64,000 bases of DNA from CTSOIL-112 sp049291875 (GTDB taxonomy: Bacteria > Pseudomonadota > Gammaproteobacteria > Burkholderiales > Burkholderiaceae): positions 6,560 through 70,559 of the forward strand of contig JBATQE010000020.1 in NCBI GenBank assembly GCA_049291875.1. Direction: 5' to 3'. This document shows positions 1-11,309 of this stretch, one piece after another. The notes below the pieces were generated by a model, which did not search any database, was not told the DNA's origin, and saw only the letters and a list, made by a program, of their open reading frames with translations. Made by a program: the position numbers and the translations under genes. Positions within the stretch are counted from its first letter, which is position 1; every line of letters starts with the position of its first letter.

Positions 1-566
1 TTTGCCGCGTGGCCAAAGACCATGCGAACATCCACGTCATGTTCCCAATGATTGGCAAACTGTCCGACTGGATGCGCGCGAAAGAGCTGTTGGATGAAGC
101 GCGCCAGCAAATCGGCGCGCCCAAATTCCCCGTTGGCGTGATGATTGAAGTGCCGTCTGCGGCCTTGATCGCGCCGCATTTGGCCAAGCATGTGGATTTT
201 TTCAGCATCGGCACCAATGATTTGACCCAATACACTTTGGCGATGGATCGCATGCACCCGCTGCTGGCGAATCAGACCGATGCCATGCATCCGGCGGTGC
301 TACAGTTGATCGATATGACCGTCAAAGCCGCACTTGCACACGGTAAGTGGGTCGGTGTCTGCGGCGGTGCGGCGGGCGAGGTCGCTGCTGCCAAGGTTTT
401 GGTCGGCTTAGGCGTGCGCGAGCTGTCCATGAGCCCGCCACAAATTGCTGTGGTCAAACAGGCTCTGCGCCAATACCGCTTGGACGAGTTGCAGGATTTG
501 GCGCAGCGCGTACTCGCGCAAGGCAGCTCCAAAGCCGTGCGCGATATTCTGAGGGAACATGCGTGA
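1..566 (+). CDS. ptsI: PTS phosphoenolpyruvate-protein phosphotransferase (enzyme I), C-terminal part
   Basis: The reading frame is open from the window edge, so only the last ~188 residues are present. The protein is the PEP-binding TIM-barrel half of enzyme I, which takes phosphate from PEP and passes it to HPr in the sugar phosphotransferase system. Visible signatures are VMIEVPSAAL, the PEP-utiliser signature IGTNDLTQYTLAMDR and the CGGAAGE loop near the C-terminus. It could equally be the enzyme I part of a fused multi-domain protein such as the NagF type, because the N-terminal half lies outside. It converges on an amino-sugar operon on the other strand, which suggests but does not prove a GlcNAc PTS. 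A hairpin terminator follows the stop codon. Confidence 0.93.
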   Translation, partial: CRVAKDHANIHVMFPMIGKLSDWMRAKELLDEARQQIGAPKFPVGVMIEVPSAALIAPHLAKHVDFFSIGTNDLTQYTLAMDRMHPLLANQTDAMHPAVLQLIDMTVKAALAHGKWVGVCGGAAGEVAAAKVLVGLGVRELSMSPPQIAVVKQALRQYRLDELQDLAQRVLAQGSSKAVRDILREHA

Positions 567-589
567 ATACGCCAACGCATGGAATCCAA

Positions 590-622
590 AGCCCCGAGTA
601 ATGGCTCAGGGCTTTTGGGTTT
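590..622 (+). terminator. Rho-independent terminator after ptsI
   Basis: Nine-base arms at 590-598 and 605-613 pair with a single mismatch around a six-base loop. TTTT and a further T-rich stretch follow. It lies 24 nt after the ptsI stop and before the convergent nagB-II stop. The opposite strand lacks a clean T-tract, so it mainly serves the plus strand. Confidence 0.7.
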
Positions 623-634
623 AAGAAGGTACGC

Positions 635-1738
635 TCAGCGTGTCTGCGTCACCTTATTCAAAAACAAGGGTCGGTCGGGGTCTAAACCACGCGCCTGCGA
701 CAGTCGTGCAACGAATAAATAAAAGCGTTGCAACACCACCAGCGGCGCCGTCACCGAGCAGACCGACTCGGGAAAACGGCAGGCATCCAATGGCGTATTG
801 ATGACCACGCAACCCGCCTCACGCAGCGTTTTTACCGTCTCAGCACCCAGCACGGAAAACACCACCAATTGCGCGCCGCGCTGACGCATTTCGAGACAAA
901 ACTGCACCAATTGCGCCTGCTCCTGCCCCGGCGTGATGAACACCACCAGCGGATATTCGTCCTCGATCAAGCGCATCGGCCCGTGGCGCACCTCGGCCAC
1001 GCTGAACGGCTCGGATTGTATCGCGCAGGTCTCCTTCATTTTGAGCGCCGATTCGGACGCCACGCTGTACAACAAACCGCGCCCGATAATCAACACACGC
1101 TGCTGTTCGGCCAAAATTGCCAATGCCTGCGCGTAGCCGTCGTATTCGGCCGAATCCACCGCATTCGACATCACCTCCGCCAAATCATGCAAACCGTCCA
1201 GCAAAGCCTGATCCTCCGTCCACAGCGCGACCCATTGCGCGGCCAAGGTCATCATGCCCAAACAGCTTTTGGTTGCGGCGACGCTGCGCTCTTGACCGGC
1301 CAATACCGGCAATACGCGGTCGGCGCATTCAGCCATCGGGCTATCGACTTGATTAACACACGCCACGGCATACGCACCCGCCTGCTGTAAGTAGCGCAAG
1401 GTTTCGACCAGATCGGGACTCGCGCCCGATTGCGACAGACCCACCGCCACCGTATTCGGCACGCGCAACGGCGATCGGTGCAAAGTCACCAAGGACAATG
1501 GCAGGGACACGGTCAAAATCCCCAGCCGCTGCATCAGCAAATACGACCAAAATCCCGCCGCATGGTCGGAGCTGCCACGCGCCACGGTGATGAAGACATT
1601 GGGCGGCGCAGCGCGCAGTTGCGCCACCCATTCGTTCAAATTGGCTGAATTTTCCAATTGCGCACGCAACACCTCGCCCGATTGCAATGCCTCTTTTGCC
1701 ATCCAACTGGATTCAGTGGAAATGATCACCTTACTCAT
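635..1738 (-). CDS. nagB-II: SIS-domain glucosamine-6-phosphate deaminase (NagB-II / GlmS-like)
   Basis: A 367-residue protein with two sugar-isomerase (SIS) domains, similar to the isomerase half of GlmS but with no glutaminase domain. Such proteins deaminate glucosamine-6-phosphate to fructose-6-phosphate and ammonia. Visible GlmS-like motifs are ARGSSDHAA and GLSQSGASPD in the first SIS domain, the sugar-phosphate loop around ERSVAATK, then GRGLLYSVASESALKMKE and AEVRHGP in the second. The chosen ATG (MSKVIISTE) has a GAGGAG ribosome site 6-7 nt upstream and overlaps the nagA stop by 8 nt. A start 18 nt further upstream has no such site. It is the last gene of gntR-nagA-nagB-II. AgaS-type galactosamine deaminase is a less likely alternative because nagA is a partner gene. 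Confidence 0.88.
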   Translation of the reverse strand: MSKVIISTESSWMAKEALQSGEVLRAQLENSANLNEWVAQLRAAPPNVFITVARGSSDHAAGFWSYLLMQRLGILTVSLPLSLVTLHRSPLRVPNTVAVGLSQSGASPDLVETLRYLQQAGAYAVACVNQVDSPMAECADRVLPVLAGQERSVAATKSCLGMMTLAAQWVALWTEDQALLDGLHDLAEVMSNAVDSAEYDGYAQALAILAEQQRVLIIGRGLLYSVASESALKMKETCAIQSEPFSVAEVRHGPMRLIEDEYPLVVFITPGQEQAQLVQFCLEMRQRGAQLVVFSVLGAETVKTLREAGCVVINTPLDACRFPESVCSVTAPLVVLQRFYLFVARLSQARGLDPDRPLFLNKVTQTR

Positions 1739-2843
1739 GACGTACTCCTCGCACATAGGTGGCGCGCAAACTCAAATCAGGCGCCAATTCAACCACATCG
1801 GCAATCGCCCCTGCTGCCAAAACTCCGCGGTCGGACACACCCAAATACGCCGCCGGCACGGCAGACAGACGACTGGACGCATCGGCCAAGCTCAAACCGA
1901 TTGAATGCAAATTGCGCAGCGCCTCGATCATAGTCAGGGTGCTGCCCGCCAAAGAACCATTCGCCACGCGCACGCCGCCCAGACATTTACGCACCGGCTG
2001 CGAGCCAAGCATATAGTCACCGTCCGGCATACCGGTCGCCGCCGTCGCGTCGGTAACACAATACAGATGCGGAATGCTGCGCAAAGCCACACGCATCGCA
2101 CCCGGATGCACGTGCAACAGGTCTGGGATCAACTCGGCGTACTCTGCATGTGCCAGCGCAGCCCCCACAATCCCCGGCTCACGATGGTGCAGGCCGGTCA
2201 TGCCGTTGAACAAATGGGTAAACCCGCTCACGCCGTGTTCCAGCGCCTCAACGCCATCCTCATACGTTCCCGAGGAGTGACCGATTTGTACGCGAATGCC
2301 CAATTCGCTCAAACGCGTGATCACCGTTTTATCCGACATCGTTTCCGGCGAAAGCGTAATCACCTTGAGCGGTGCAATCGCGTGCAAAGTCAAAATCTCG
2401 TCCAACACCGCTTCGCGTGTCTGCGGCGGCTGCGCACCCAAGCGATTTTCACTGATGTACGGGCCCTCCAAATGCACACCCAACACCTCGGCATGATCGT
2501 CCTGCTTGGGCTGCTCCAGATAATGGCGGATGCTGCCCAAAACACTTCTGACCTTATCCAAAGTATCCGTCATGGTCGTGGCCAAAAACGCCGTCGTACC
2601 GTAGCGAATCTGATGGCGCGCGATATACGCCAAACTCTCGTCCTCGGACATCAAGTCCACGCCCATCGTGCCATGCACGTGCAAATCAATAAAGCCCGGA
2701 ATAAATTTTGCGCGCTCATCGGCCAAAACTTCAGCCTCCGATACAGAGTGACCGCTCACATCCATGATGCGACCATCCTCAATCTGCAAAGCCCCGCGTA
2801 TCCAACCCTGAGGCGTCAAGACATCACCCGACAATTTTTTCAT
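1731..2843 (-). CDS. nagA: N-acetylglucosamine-6-phosphate deacetylase
   Basis: A 370-residue amidohydrolase that removes acetate from GlcNAc-6-phosphate, the step before deamination by the neighbouring NagB-II. The metal-binding motif DLHVHG occurs near residue 53. Further family motifs are VLGVHLEGPYI, IGHSSGTYEDG, GFTHLFNGMTG (which carries a metal-ligand histidine) and the late catalytic-aspartate motif VTDATAATG. The ATG at 2843 was chosen because AAAAGGAG lies 6 nt upstream. The frame is open for a few residues upstream. The start overlaps the end of the gntR gene by 20 nt and the stop overlaps nagB-II by 8 nt, which indicates translational coupling in one operon. Confidence 0.93.
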   Translation of the reverse strand: MKKLSGDVLTPQGWIRGALQIEDGRIMDVSGHSVSEAEVLADERAKFIPGFIDLHVHGTMGVDLMSEDESLAYIARHQIRYGTTAFLATTMTDTLDKVRSVLGSIRHYLEQPKQDDHAEVLGVHLEGPYISENRLGAQPPQTREAVLDEILTLHAIAPLKVITLSPETMSDKTVITRLSELGIRVQIGHSSGTYEDGVEALEHGVSGFTHLFNGMTGLHHREPGIVGAALAHAEYAELIPDLLHVHPGAMRVALRSIPHLYCVTDATAATGMPDGDYMLGSQPVRKCLGGVRVANGSLAGSTLTMIEALRNLHSIGLSLADASSRLSAVPAAYLGVSDRGVLAAGAIADVVELAPDLSLRATYVRGVRHE

Positions 2844-3687
2844 CACCCACTCCTTTTCCATGTTGCTCATGTTTTACACTCGGCACATCCTGTATGTCCT
2901 GAATCAATTGTTTGGACACATCCAGCTTGGAGGACAGCGAATGCCCCTGCGGTTTTCGATGTAAATCCAAAGTGAAATCGTAATAATCATTACGACAATA
3001 CGTCACCGTATACTCCAACACCTGCCCCGACTCGGTATAGCCGATGCGCGTAACCTGCAACATCGCCTGACCGGTCGGAATGCCGCAGTATTTAGCCACC
3101 TGCGCCGTCGCATTCATCGCCATGATGTGCTGATGCGCGCGCATCACGCCGTGACCCGATTGATCCAAAAACGCATAAATCGAATCCGTCAGCCGCGTGA
3201 CATCGCCCACCGCCCACGCGGGCAAGGTGGTGACCTCATAGGCAATCGCCTTGCGCTCGACCAAACGTTGCCGCCGAAAGCGCACCACCCAATCATCCAT
3301 ATTGATATTCAAGGCCAAAGCCTCTTCTGTCGTTGGATGATCCAATTTTTTACTCAGCCATTTGGAGCGGGGGTTCAGGCCGCGCGCACGAAACAGCTCG
3401 GTAAAGCCCTGCAAATGCCCGAGCGGATACTCATACATCTGTTTCACAAACGAACCCGCACCACGGCGGCGATAAATCAGCCCCTCCTGCACCAGCCAAT
3501 CATAAGCGCGGCGCGTCGTGACGCGTGAGAGCTTAAGCCAATTGGACAGCATCCGCTCAGACGGCAATGCTTCATCCGCCTGCCACCAACCGGCACGTAT
3601 CGCTCGACTCAAATTCAGCGCCAATTGAACCGACAGCAGCACATCAGACGTGTGATCAACGCGCAGCTCATCGTAATCTCGTCGCAT
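2824..3687 (-). CDS. nagR: GntR/HutC-family transcriptional regulator of amino-sugar genes
   Basis: A 287-residue regulator with an N-terminal GntR winged helix (LPSERMLSNWLKLSRVTTRRAY is the recognition region, about residues 40-62) and a C-terminal UTRA ligand-binding domain of the HutC/NagR subfamily (RQRLVERKAIAYEVTTLP through the YTVTYCRNDYYDF region). Members usually repress nag genes and bind GlcN-6-P or GlcNAc-6-P; that role is inferred here from its position as first gene of the operon. The ATG at 3687 has GAGAGGAG 6 nt upstream. The gene overlaps nagA by 20 nt. Autoregulation is likely because it heads the operon, but I could not find a convincing palindromic operator. Confidence 0.85.
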   Translation of the reverse strand: MRRDYDELRVDHTSDVLLSVQLALNLSRAIRAGWWQADEALPSERMLSNWLKLSRVTTRRAYDWLVQEGLIYRRRGAGSFVKQMYEYPLGHLQGFTELFRARGLNPRSKWLSKKLDHPTTEEALALNINMDDWVVRFRRQRLVERKAIAYEVTTLPAWAVGDVTRLTDSIYAFLDQSGHGVMRAHQHIMAMNATAQVAKYCGIPTGQAMLQVTRIGYTESGQVLEYTVTYCRNDYYDFTLDLHRKPQGHSLSSKLDVSKQLIQDIQDVPSVKHEQHGKGVGDEKIVG

Positions 3688-4035
3688 AGAATCTCCTCTC
3701 TCTGATGTGAATGCTGTCTCATTGTGAGCGCATATCACCCTCAAGGCAATACCAATTTATAAAGAATGTAAAAGGATAAAATTTATAACTCATTGATTTT
3801 TAATGAAATTTACAATTAACGCAAAAACTAAACCCACAAATTTATTATTTTTATTTTTAAAATCAAATACTTATTTATAATACCACTTATTAAACCAACC
3901 CATCCAAACCACTGTTTGTATGCTCTTTTCGTTGCATCTGCGGCATAGGCAACATTCATAGTAGGCCGTATTCATAGGTGCGCCGCAGAATCGTATTCTT
4001 TGCGCTCATACTTTGAACTCATACTTTGCCCCCAT
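3688..4035. promoter_or_regulatory. Intergenic region upstream of the nag operon
   Basis: There is no gene in these ~350 bases. The part at about 3765-3900 is strikingly AT-rich compared with its surroundings and should hold the nag operon promoter on the minus strand. I cannot place -35/-10 boxes with confidence. An 11-bp direct repeat (CTCATACTTTG) occurs at 4005-4015 and 4018-4028. Confidence 0.4.
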
Positions 4036-4068
4036 AAAAAACCCCGACGTCAAGCGTCGGGGTTTTTT
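4036..4068 (-). terminator. Rho-independent terminator of pckG
   Basis: A perfect 8-bp GC stem (CCCCGACG at 4042-4049 with CGTCGGGG at 4055-4062) with a five-base loop, flanked by A and T runs. It lies 30 nt after the pckG stop, and runs on both flanks would let it work in either direction. Confidence 0.9.
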
Positions 4069-4098
4069 CGTTAATGCGAAATCAACGATGACTGAGAA

Positions 4099-5946
4099 TT
4101 ACAGCGCTTCAACCGCTTGTCCCAATTTTTGACGGTAGGCTTCGAGTTCAGCCGGCATACGATCTTTGAGTTTGGTGAACTCTTCTTCGTGCAGCTTCAT
4201 TTCAGCTTGCCATTCTGCTTTGCCCATAGTCATTACGTCTGCGTATTGCTCTTTGGTAAAGTTCAGACCCGTCCAGTTCAAATCTTCATAAGCAGGTGAA
4301 ATACCGAAGAAGTGTTCGGTTTCGTGCGCGGTTTTGCCTTCGACACGTTCCAAAATCCATTGCAACACGCGCATGTTGTCACCAAAGCCCGGCCATGAGA
4401 ATTTGCCTTCCGCATTTTTACGGAACCAGTTCACATAGTAGATTTTCGGTAATTTTGCGCCTTGAGCTTCCAGTTTTTGACCCATATGCAGCCAGTGACC
4501 GAAATAATCAGACATGTTGTAGCCGCAGAATGGCAACATTGCAAACGGATCACGACGCACCACGCCTTGCGCACCGAATGCTGCCGCAGTGGTTTCAGAA
4601 CCCATGGTTGCGGCCATGTACACGCCTTCCATCCAGTTGCGCGCTTCAGTCACCAAAGGAATGGTGTTCGAGCGACGGCCACCGAACAAGAATGCATCAA
4701 TCGCCACGCCCGCTGGATTGTCATACTCTGGATCCAAAGCAGGATTGTTTTGTGCAGGAACGGTGAAACGAGAGTTCGGATGCGCGGCTTTCACACCGGT
4801 TTTACCGATTTCAGGCGTCCAATCATTGCCTTTCCAGTCGATTGCATGGGCTGGCGCTTCGCCGTCCATGCCTTCCCACCAAACATCGCCATCATCGGTC
4901 AATGCGACGTTGGTGAAAATCACGTCTTTGTGCAACGAGTCCATACAGTTTTTGTTGGATTTGCTGTTGGTACCCGGAGCCACACCGAAGTAGCCGAACT
5001 CTGGGTTGATCGCGTACAAACGGCCGTCCTTACCCGGTTTGAGCCAAGCGATGTCGTCACCCACGGTAGTTACTTTCCAGCCGGCGTATGCGGACTCAGG
5101 TGGTTGCAACATCGCAAAGTTGGTTTTACCGCAAGCCGATGGGAACGCAGCGGCCACGTGTTTTTTCACGCCATTTGGATCGGTTACGCCAAGGATCAGC
5201 ATGTGTTCTGCCAACCAGCCTTGGTCACGACCCATGTTCGATGCGATACGCAGTGCGAAACATTTTTTACCCAACAATGCGTTACCACCGTAGCCTGAAC
5301 CATACGACCAGATTTCACGAGTTTCTGGATAGTGCACGATGTATTTGACCTCTGGATTGCACGGCCAAGTGGTTTTGTCTTTTTCGCCCGCTTGCAAAGG
5401 CGCGCCCACGGTGTGTACGCATGGTACGAATTCGCCGTCCTTGCCCAATACGTCGTAAACGGCTTTGCCCATGCGGGTCATGTGTTTCATGTTCACTGCC
5501 ACATACGCGCTGTCAGATACTTCCACGCCGATGTGCGCGATGTCGGAACCCAAAGGGCCCATTGAGAATGGGATCACATACATGGTGCGACCACGCATAC
5601 AACCGCTGAACAGTGGTTTCAGCGTCGCACGCATTTCTTCCGGCTCCATCCAGTTATTGGTCGGGCCAGCGTCGATTTTATTTTTGGAGCAAATATAAGT
5701 ACGGTCTTCCACACGTGCCACGTCCGATGGGTCGCTCCATGCCAAGTAGGAATTCGGGCGTTTTTCAGGATTCAGGCGTTTGAATGTGCCGGCTTGAACC
5801 AACTGTTCGCACAAGGTATCGAATTCTTCTTGCGAACCGTCACACCAGTGAATCGCGTCCGGTTGCGTCAATTCAGCGATGCTTTTGACCCAGTCGAGCA
5901 GTTTTTGGTTTTGAATGTATGCGGGTGGATTGAAAGTAAAGCTCAT
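4099..5946 (-). CDS. pckG: Phosphoenolpyruvate carboxykinase (GTP)
   Basis: A 615-residue enzyme of normal family length that converts oxaloacetate and GTP to PEP, CO2 and GDP at the entry to gluconeogenesis. The GTP-type class is shown by the P-loop with active-site cysteine, FPSACGKTN, near residue 280, and by FLFGGRRSNTIPLV and the following MGSETTAAA segment. Both differ from ATP-type PckA. The start has AAGGAG nine bases upstream. It is a single-gene unit with its own terminator. It fits a lifestyle using organic and amino acids, in keeping with the malic enzyme and tyrosine catabolic genes elsewhere in the window. Confidence 0.97.
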   Translation of the reverse strand: MSFTFNPPAYIQNQKLLDWVKSIAELTQPDAIHWCDGSQEEFDTLCEQLVQAGTFKRLNPEKRPNSYLAWSDPSDVARVEDRTYICSKNKIDAGPTNNWMEPEEMRATLKPLFSGCMRGRTMYVIPFSMGPLGSDIAHIGVEVSDSAYVAVNMKHMTRMGKAVYDVLGKDGEFVPCVHTVGAPLQAGEKDKTTWPCNPEVKYIVHYPETREIWSYGSGYGGNALLGKKCFALRIASNMGRDQGWLAEHMLILGVTDPNGVKKHVAAAFPSACGKTNFAMLQPPESAYAGWKVTTVGDDIAWLKPGKDGRLYAINPEFGYFGVAPGTNSKSNKNCMDSLHKDVIFTNVALTDDGDVWWEGMDGEAPAHAIDWKGNDWTPEIGKTGVKAAHPNSRFTVPAQNNPALDPEYDNPAGVAIDAFLFGGRRSNTIPLVTEARNWMEGVYMAATMGSETTAAAFGAQGVVRRDPFAMLPFCGYNMSDYFGHWLHMGQKLEAQGAKLPKIYYVNWFRKNAEGKFSWPGFGDNMRVLQWILERVEGKTAHETEHFFGISPAYEDLNWTGLNFTKEQYADVMTMGKAEWQAEMKLHEEEFTKLKDRMPAELEAYRQKLGQAVEAL

Positions 5947-6134
5947 TACGGCAACTCCTTATGGTGTGAACAAATAAACATTGAATTTTCAGTAAACACT
6001 GAAATATTAAACCTAATCGCGCGCTTTGTCCAATTTGCGCCACACGCAAACGCACCACATTCTTTCATCTGAATGCACACACTTTTTACCATTTTGTCAA
6101 AAACCAAAAATCCTCACGAAAACACCGCGCCCTC

Positions 6135-6163
6135 CAGAGTAAAACAATACAAATAGCTATAAT
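6135..6163 (+). promoter_or_regulatory. Possible -10 box upstream of msrA
   Basis: A perfect TATAAT at 6158-6163 lies in the AT-rich pckG/msrA divergent gap, 80 nt upstream of the msrA start. The matching -35 position is poor, so this is a tentative call. Confidence 0.3.
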
Positions 6164-6242
6164 TCACGTAAAATACGAGGAATTTAAAAAACCCATCTTT
6201 TTGTCTATCCCGACAAAAAAATTTCAACAGAAAAACCACATC

Positions 6243-6812
6243 ATGTCGCGTACCCAACCGATCGCAAAAACCGCACCCGAAGGACTCGAACTGGCCACGC
6301 TGGCCGGCGGCTGCTTCTGGTGTCTCGAACCCGCCTTTGCCGAGCTAAAAGGCGTACTCGATGTCGAATGCGGCTACGCCGGCTCCGACTATGCGAACGC
6401 CAACTACGAAGCAGTATGCACCGGCAACACCGGATTGGCCGAAGTCATCCACATCCTATTTGACCCGCAGATCATCAGCTACGAAACCCTGCTGCAAATA
6501 TTCTTTGTCCTGCACGACCCAACCACGCTCAACCGCCAAGGAAACGACATCGGCACACAATACCGCAGTGCCATTTTCACCCACCACGCGGCGCAAAATC
6601 TCACCGCACAATCGATGAAAAACTGGGTTGAGCAAGCCATCGAGCAGCCCGTCACTACGCAGATCGAAGCATTCAACCCCGCACAATACACCCGCGCCGA
6701 GGGCTACCACCAAGAATACTTCGCGCACAACCCCGATAATGGCTATTGCCAAATGATGATCCCCAACAAGTTGAGCAAACTGCGAGCGAATTTTGTCCAA
6801 CTACTCAAATAA
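6243..6812 (+). CDS. msrA: Peptide-methionine (S)-S-oxide reductase
   Basis: A 189-residue enzyme that reduces methionine-S-sulfoxide in proteins and free methionine. The catalytic motif GGCFWC is present (Cys24 nucleophile, Cys27), with EGYHQEYF and a later Cys in NGYCQ that can act as the resolving cysteine. The first ATG of the conserved region was chosen. A longer frame begins at a TTG 42 nt upstream, but the added residues do not look like the family. No strong ribosome site is visible. It is followed by metH on the same strand after 125 nt, a methionine-themed pairing. Confidence 0.95.
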   Translation: MSRTQPIAKTAPEGLELATLAGGCFWCLEPAFAELKGVLDVECGYAGSDYANANYEAVCTGNTGLAEVIHILFDPQIISYETLLQIFFVLHDPTTLNRQGNDIGTQYRSAIFTHHAAQNLTAQSMKNWVEQAIEQPVTTQIEAFNPAQYTRAEGYHQEYFAHNPDNGYCQMMIPNKLSKLRANFVQLLK

Positions 6813-6937
6813 AGCAAAGCGGGTAAAATTAAAGGCTCTTTAAACAAAGTCGTATTTCGATAGGCAAAGCCTGCACAAAAACGCTTAGACACAAAACCTT
6901 ATAACAGAACCATCCTTAGAATCGAATCAGCACAGTA

Positions 6938-9574
<2,637 letters not shown>

Positions 9575-9599
9575 TTTGAATCTTAACTGCATGCACAGC

Positions 9600-9629
9600 A
9601 AAAAAGCACATCAATCGATGTGCTTTTTT
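9600..9629. terminator. Bidirectional terminator between metH and yegP
   Basis: A seven-base stem (GCACATC/GATGTGC, 9606-9612 and 9617-9623) with a 4-nt loop, preceded by an A run and followed by six T. It lies between two convergent genes and can serve both. Confidence 0.88.
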
Positions 9630-9660
9630 CGTACCGAGCCAATGATGGTTGAGTGATGGC

Positions 9661-9993
9661 TTAAGCTTGCTTTTCAACCACTTCCGCATCCGGTGCATTT
9701 TTCTTCACCGACTCGATGCCGTTTTCCATCGCCGCTTTGCTGCTGTAATACTCGCTGCGTCCGATCTCTTGGCCATTGGCGGCTTTGAGTTTGAAATACG
9801 GTTCGCCGTTTTTATTTTCCGTGCGCTCGTAGCGTCCGTCATCCGGCGCATTTTTACGCACCGATTCGATGCCGTTTTCTGCGGCCACCTTGGTTTTATA
9901 CAACTCACTGGTCAAAATAATTTGTCCATTGCCTGCTTTGAGGTTGAACATATATTGACTGTCCTTGGCTTGCTTTAATTCAAAACGACCGGC
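9661..9993 (-). CDS. yegP: YegP/DUF1508 family protein
   Basis: A 110-residue protein made of two tandem DUF1508 repeats: FELKQAKDSQYMFNLKAGNG followed by the segment ending GIESVRKNAP, then PYFKLKAANGQEIGRSEYY followed by the segment ending GIESVKKNAP. The function of the family is unknown; it is small, cytoplasmic and widespread. The chosen ATG has AAGGAG nine bases upstream. An open extension of 42 residues upstream runs through a palindromic repeat and is rejected as coding. Confidence 0.88.
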   Translation of the reverse strand, partial: AGRFELKQAKDSQYMFNLKAGNGQIILTSELYKTKVAAENGIESVRKNAPDDGRYERTENKNGEPYFKLKAANGQEIGRSEYYSSKAAMENGIESVKKNAPDAEVVEKQA

Positions 9994-10033
9994 CATGTTG
10001 ATCTCCTTGGAAAATAATCTGTCAAAAAATACT

Positions 10034-10088
10034 TTAGGAAGCACGGAACAACCCAAACCAGACGGTAGGGGTTGTTCCGTGCTTTCTT
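10034..10088. repeat. Dispersed palindromic repeat, copy A (full hairpin)
   Basis: Perfect 16-bp arms at 10039-10054 and 10069-10084 with a 14-nt loop, extendable by a G-T and a G-C pair. The left arm, GGAAGCACGGAACAACCC, is nearly the same as copy B at 44.9 kb. It lies in the leader of yegP, so it could also fold in that mRNA. Confidence 0.75.
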
Positions 10089-10219
10089 TATACTTCATCA
10101 GCATCGCGATGAGTTGCACTCATTATCGCGATTTGATTGTAGCACGGTTTTTTTCGGGAAATAATGATCGGATTGTGTAATTTCCACACCCGCGCTTTAT
10201 TCAGCCGCTGAATTCTGCT

Positions 10220-10690
10220 ATGGTTATGCCAGTTCATTTATTTACTCATCTTATGTGTCCTGTCTGGCCATTGCGCCTGTTTTATCGCCCAGCCATTGTA
10301 CTCCGTAAGACGCTCGGTTTTTACCTGAGCGTGCTGGCGGTGCTGACCATGCTCAGTACGCCGGCGCATGGCTTGATGAGCCTACAGCAGGCGCGCGCCG
10401 TAACCCTGTGCACCGCGCAGGGCATGATGACGGTCTGGATGAACGAGGGGGATATTCAGACAGGCTATGACATCACTGATTTAAAGCTCAAAGCCAGTCA
10501 GCAATGCCTCAGTTGCCTGATTCACCTGCCCAATGTCGCACCACCGACGCACGTTGCCACACTGTCTTTCGTGCCAACACAGCATCATGCCGCGCTTGAG
10601 CCGAGCGTTGTGGACATCGCCTCGCCGCAATGGCGTTGGGCTAATCCGCGCGCACCACCATTTTCTCTAAACAATTATTTTGCTTCTTAA
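10220..10690 (+). CDS. DUF2946-like small protein of a copper locus
   Basis: A 156-residue protein with a hydrophobic segment at about residues 32-47 that can be a signal peptide or membrane anchor, a CLSC pair (Cys96, Cys99) followed by His102, and a C-terminal NPRAPP motif. This layout matches the DUF2946 family, which is often found beside copper proteins; its biochemical role is not known. It is the first of four same-strand genes followed by YcnI and two PCuAC proteins, and shared copper handling is inferred from that. The start is uncertain: ATGs at 10220 and 10226 are both possible and neither has a good ribosome site. Confidence 0.65.
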   Translation: MVMPVHLFTHLMCPVWPLRLFYRPAIVLRKTLGFYLSVLAVLTMLSTPAHGLMSLQQARAVTLCTAQGMMTVWMNEGDIQTGYDITDLKLKASQQCLSCLIHLPNVAPPTHVATLSFVPTQHHAALEPSVVDIASPQWRWANPRAPPFSLNNYFAS

Positions 10691-10757
10691 TCACCATCCA
10701 TCACCGATCATGGTGGTGTGGGTGTATTTATCCATCTATTGTATAGAGAGAAAAATC

Positions 10758-11279
10758 ATGTCATCTTTTACTCAGAAAATCCGTGGGCTGCTGGCCTGTT
10801 TAGGATTGGTTGCAACCAGCGCATCCGCCCACGTCGGCTTTATTCAAACGCAAGCCACTCAGGACAGCTACGTCCGTTTTGCCCTCAAAATCCCGCATGG
10901 CTGCGCCGGCAAACCCACCGATACGGTGCGCATCCAATTACCCAATGGCATTCAGGCCGCCAAACCCATGCCTAAATCCGGCTGGGCGCTCAACACTGTG
11001 CGTACGCCGCTGACACAGCCCTACAGCCTGCACGGCAAGACCATTACCGACGATGTTTCAGCCATCATTTGGTCTCAAGGCAATCTGCCGGATGCGTTTT
11101 ACGACGAATTTGTGTTTCAGGCAAAGGTCGCCGCGCAGCCCGGCATGCTATATTTCACCGTCACCCAGCAATGCGGCGCGGAACAACTGATCTGGGATGC
11201 ACCGTCGCACGATGCCGAGCATCCAGCTGCAAGCCTCGAAGTATTGCCTGCCGCGCACACCACAGAACACCACCATTAA
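10758..11279 (+). CDS. YcnI-family (DUF1775) periplasmic copper protein
   Basis: A 173-residue exported protein. The signal peptide ends ASA before HVGF, which leaves His25 at the mature N-terminus. YcnI proteins bind Cu(II) through this N-terminal histidine and a nearby tryptophan; conserved SGWALNTVR and the IWSQGNLPDAFYDEFVF stretch support the family. The C-terminus ends in a His-rich tail (TTEHHH). The start was placed at the ATG before the signal peptide, with GAGAG upstream; a longer open frame upstream is not like the family. The following gene encodes a PCuAC copper chaperone 30 nt away, the usual partner. Confidence 0.88.
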   Translation: MSSFTQKIRGLLACLGLVATSASAHVGFIQTQATQDSYVRFALKIPHGCAGKPTDTVRIQLPNGIQAAKPMPKSGWALNTVRTPLTQPYSLHGKTITDDVSAIIWSQGNLPDAFYDEFVFQAKVAAQPGMLYFTVTQQCGAEQLIWDAPSHDAEHPAASLEVLPAAHTTEHHH

Positions 11280-11309
11280 ATCCAACTTCTTTTTTACGGA
11301 GAAAACCTC

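Noticed and set aside
1905..2975. Plus-strand frame of 356 codons across nagA
   Set aside because: Composition is unlike a protein, and nagA on the other strand has clear motifs and ribosome site.
3688..3800. Search for a NagR/DasR-type operator (TGGTCTAGACCA-like) before gntR
   Set aside because: No close match and no convincing palindrome was found.
6813..6937. Possible SAM, SAH or cobalamin riboswitch upstream of metH
   Set aside because: The gap is only 125 nt and shows no B12-box, SAM-box or SAH-type helices that I can recognise.
9994..10119. N-terminal extension of yegP
   Set aside because: It would translate the palindromic repeat; the downstream ATG has a good ribosome site and the family starts there.
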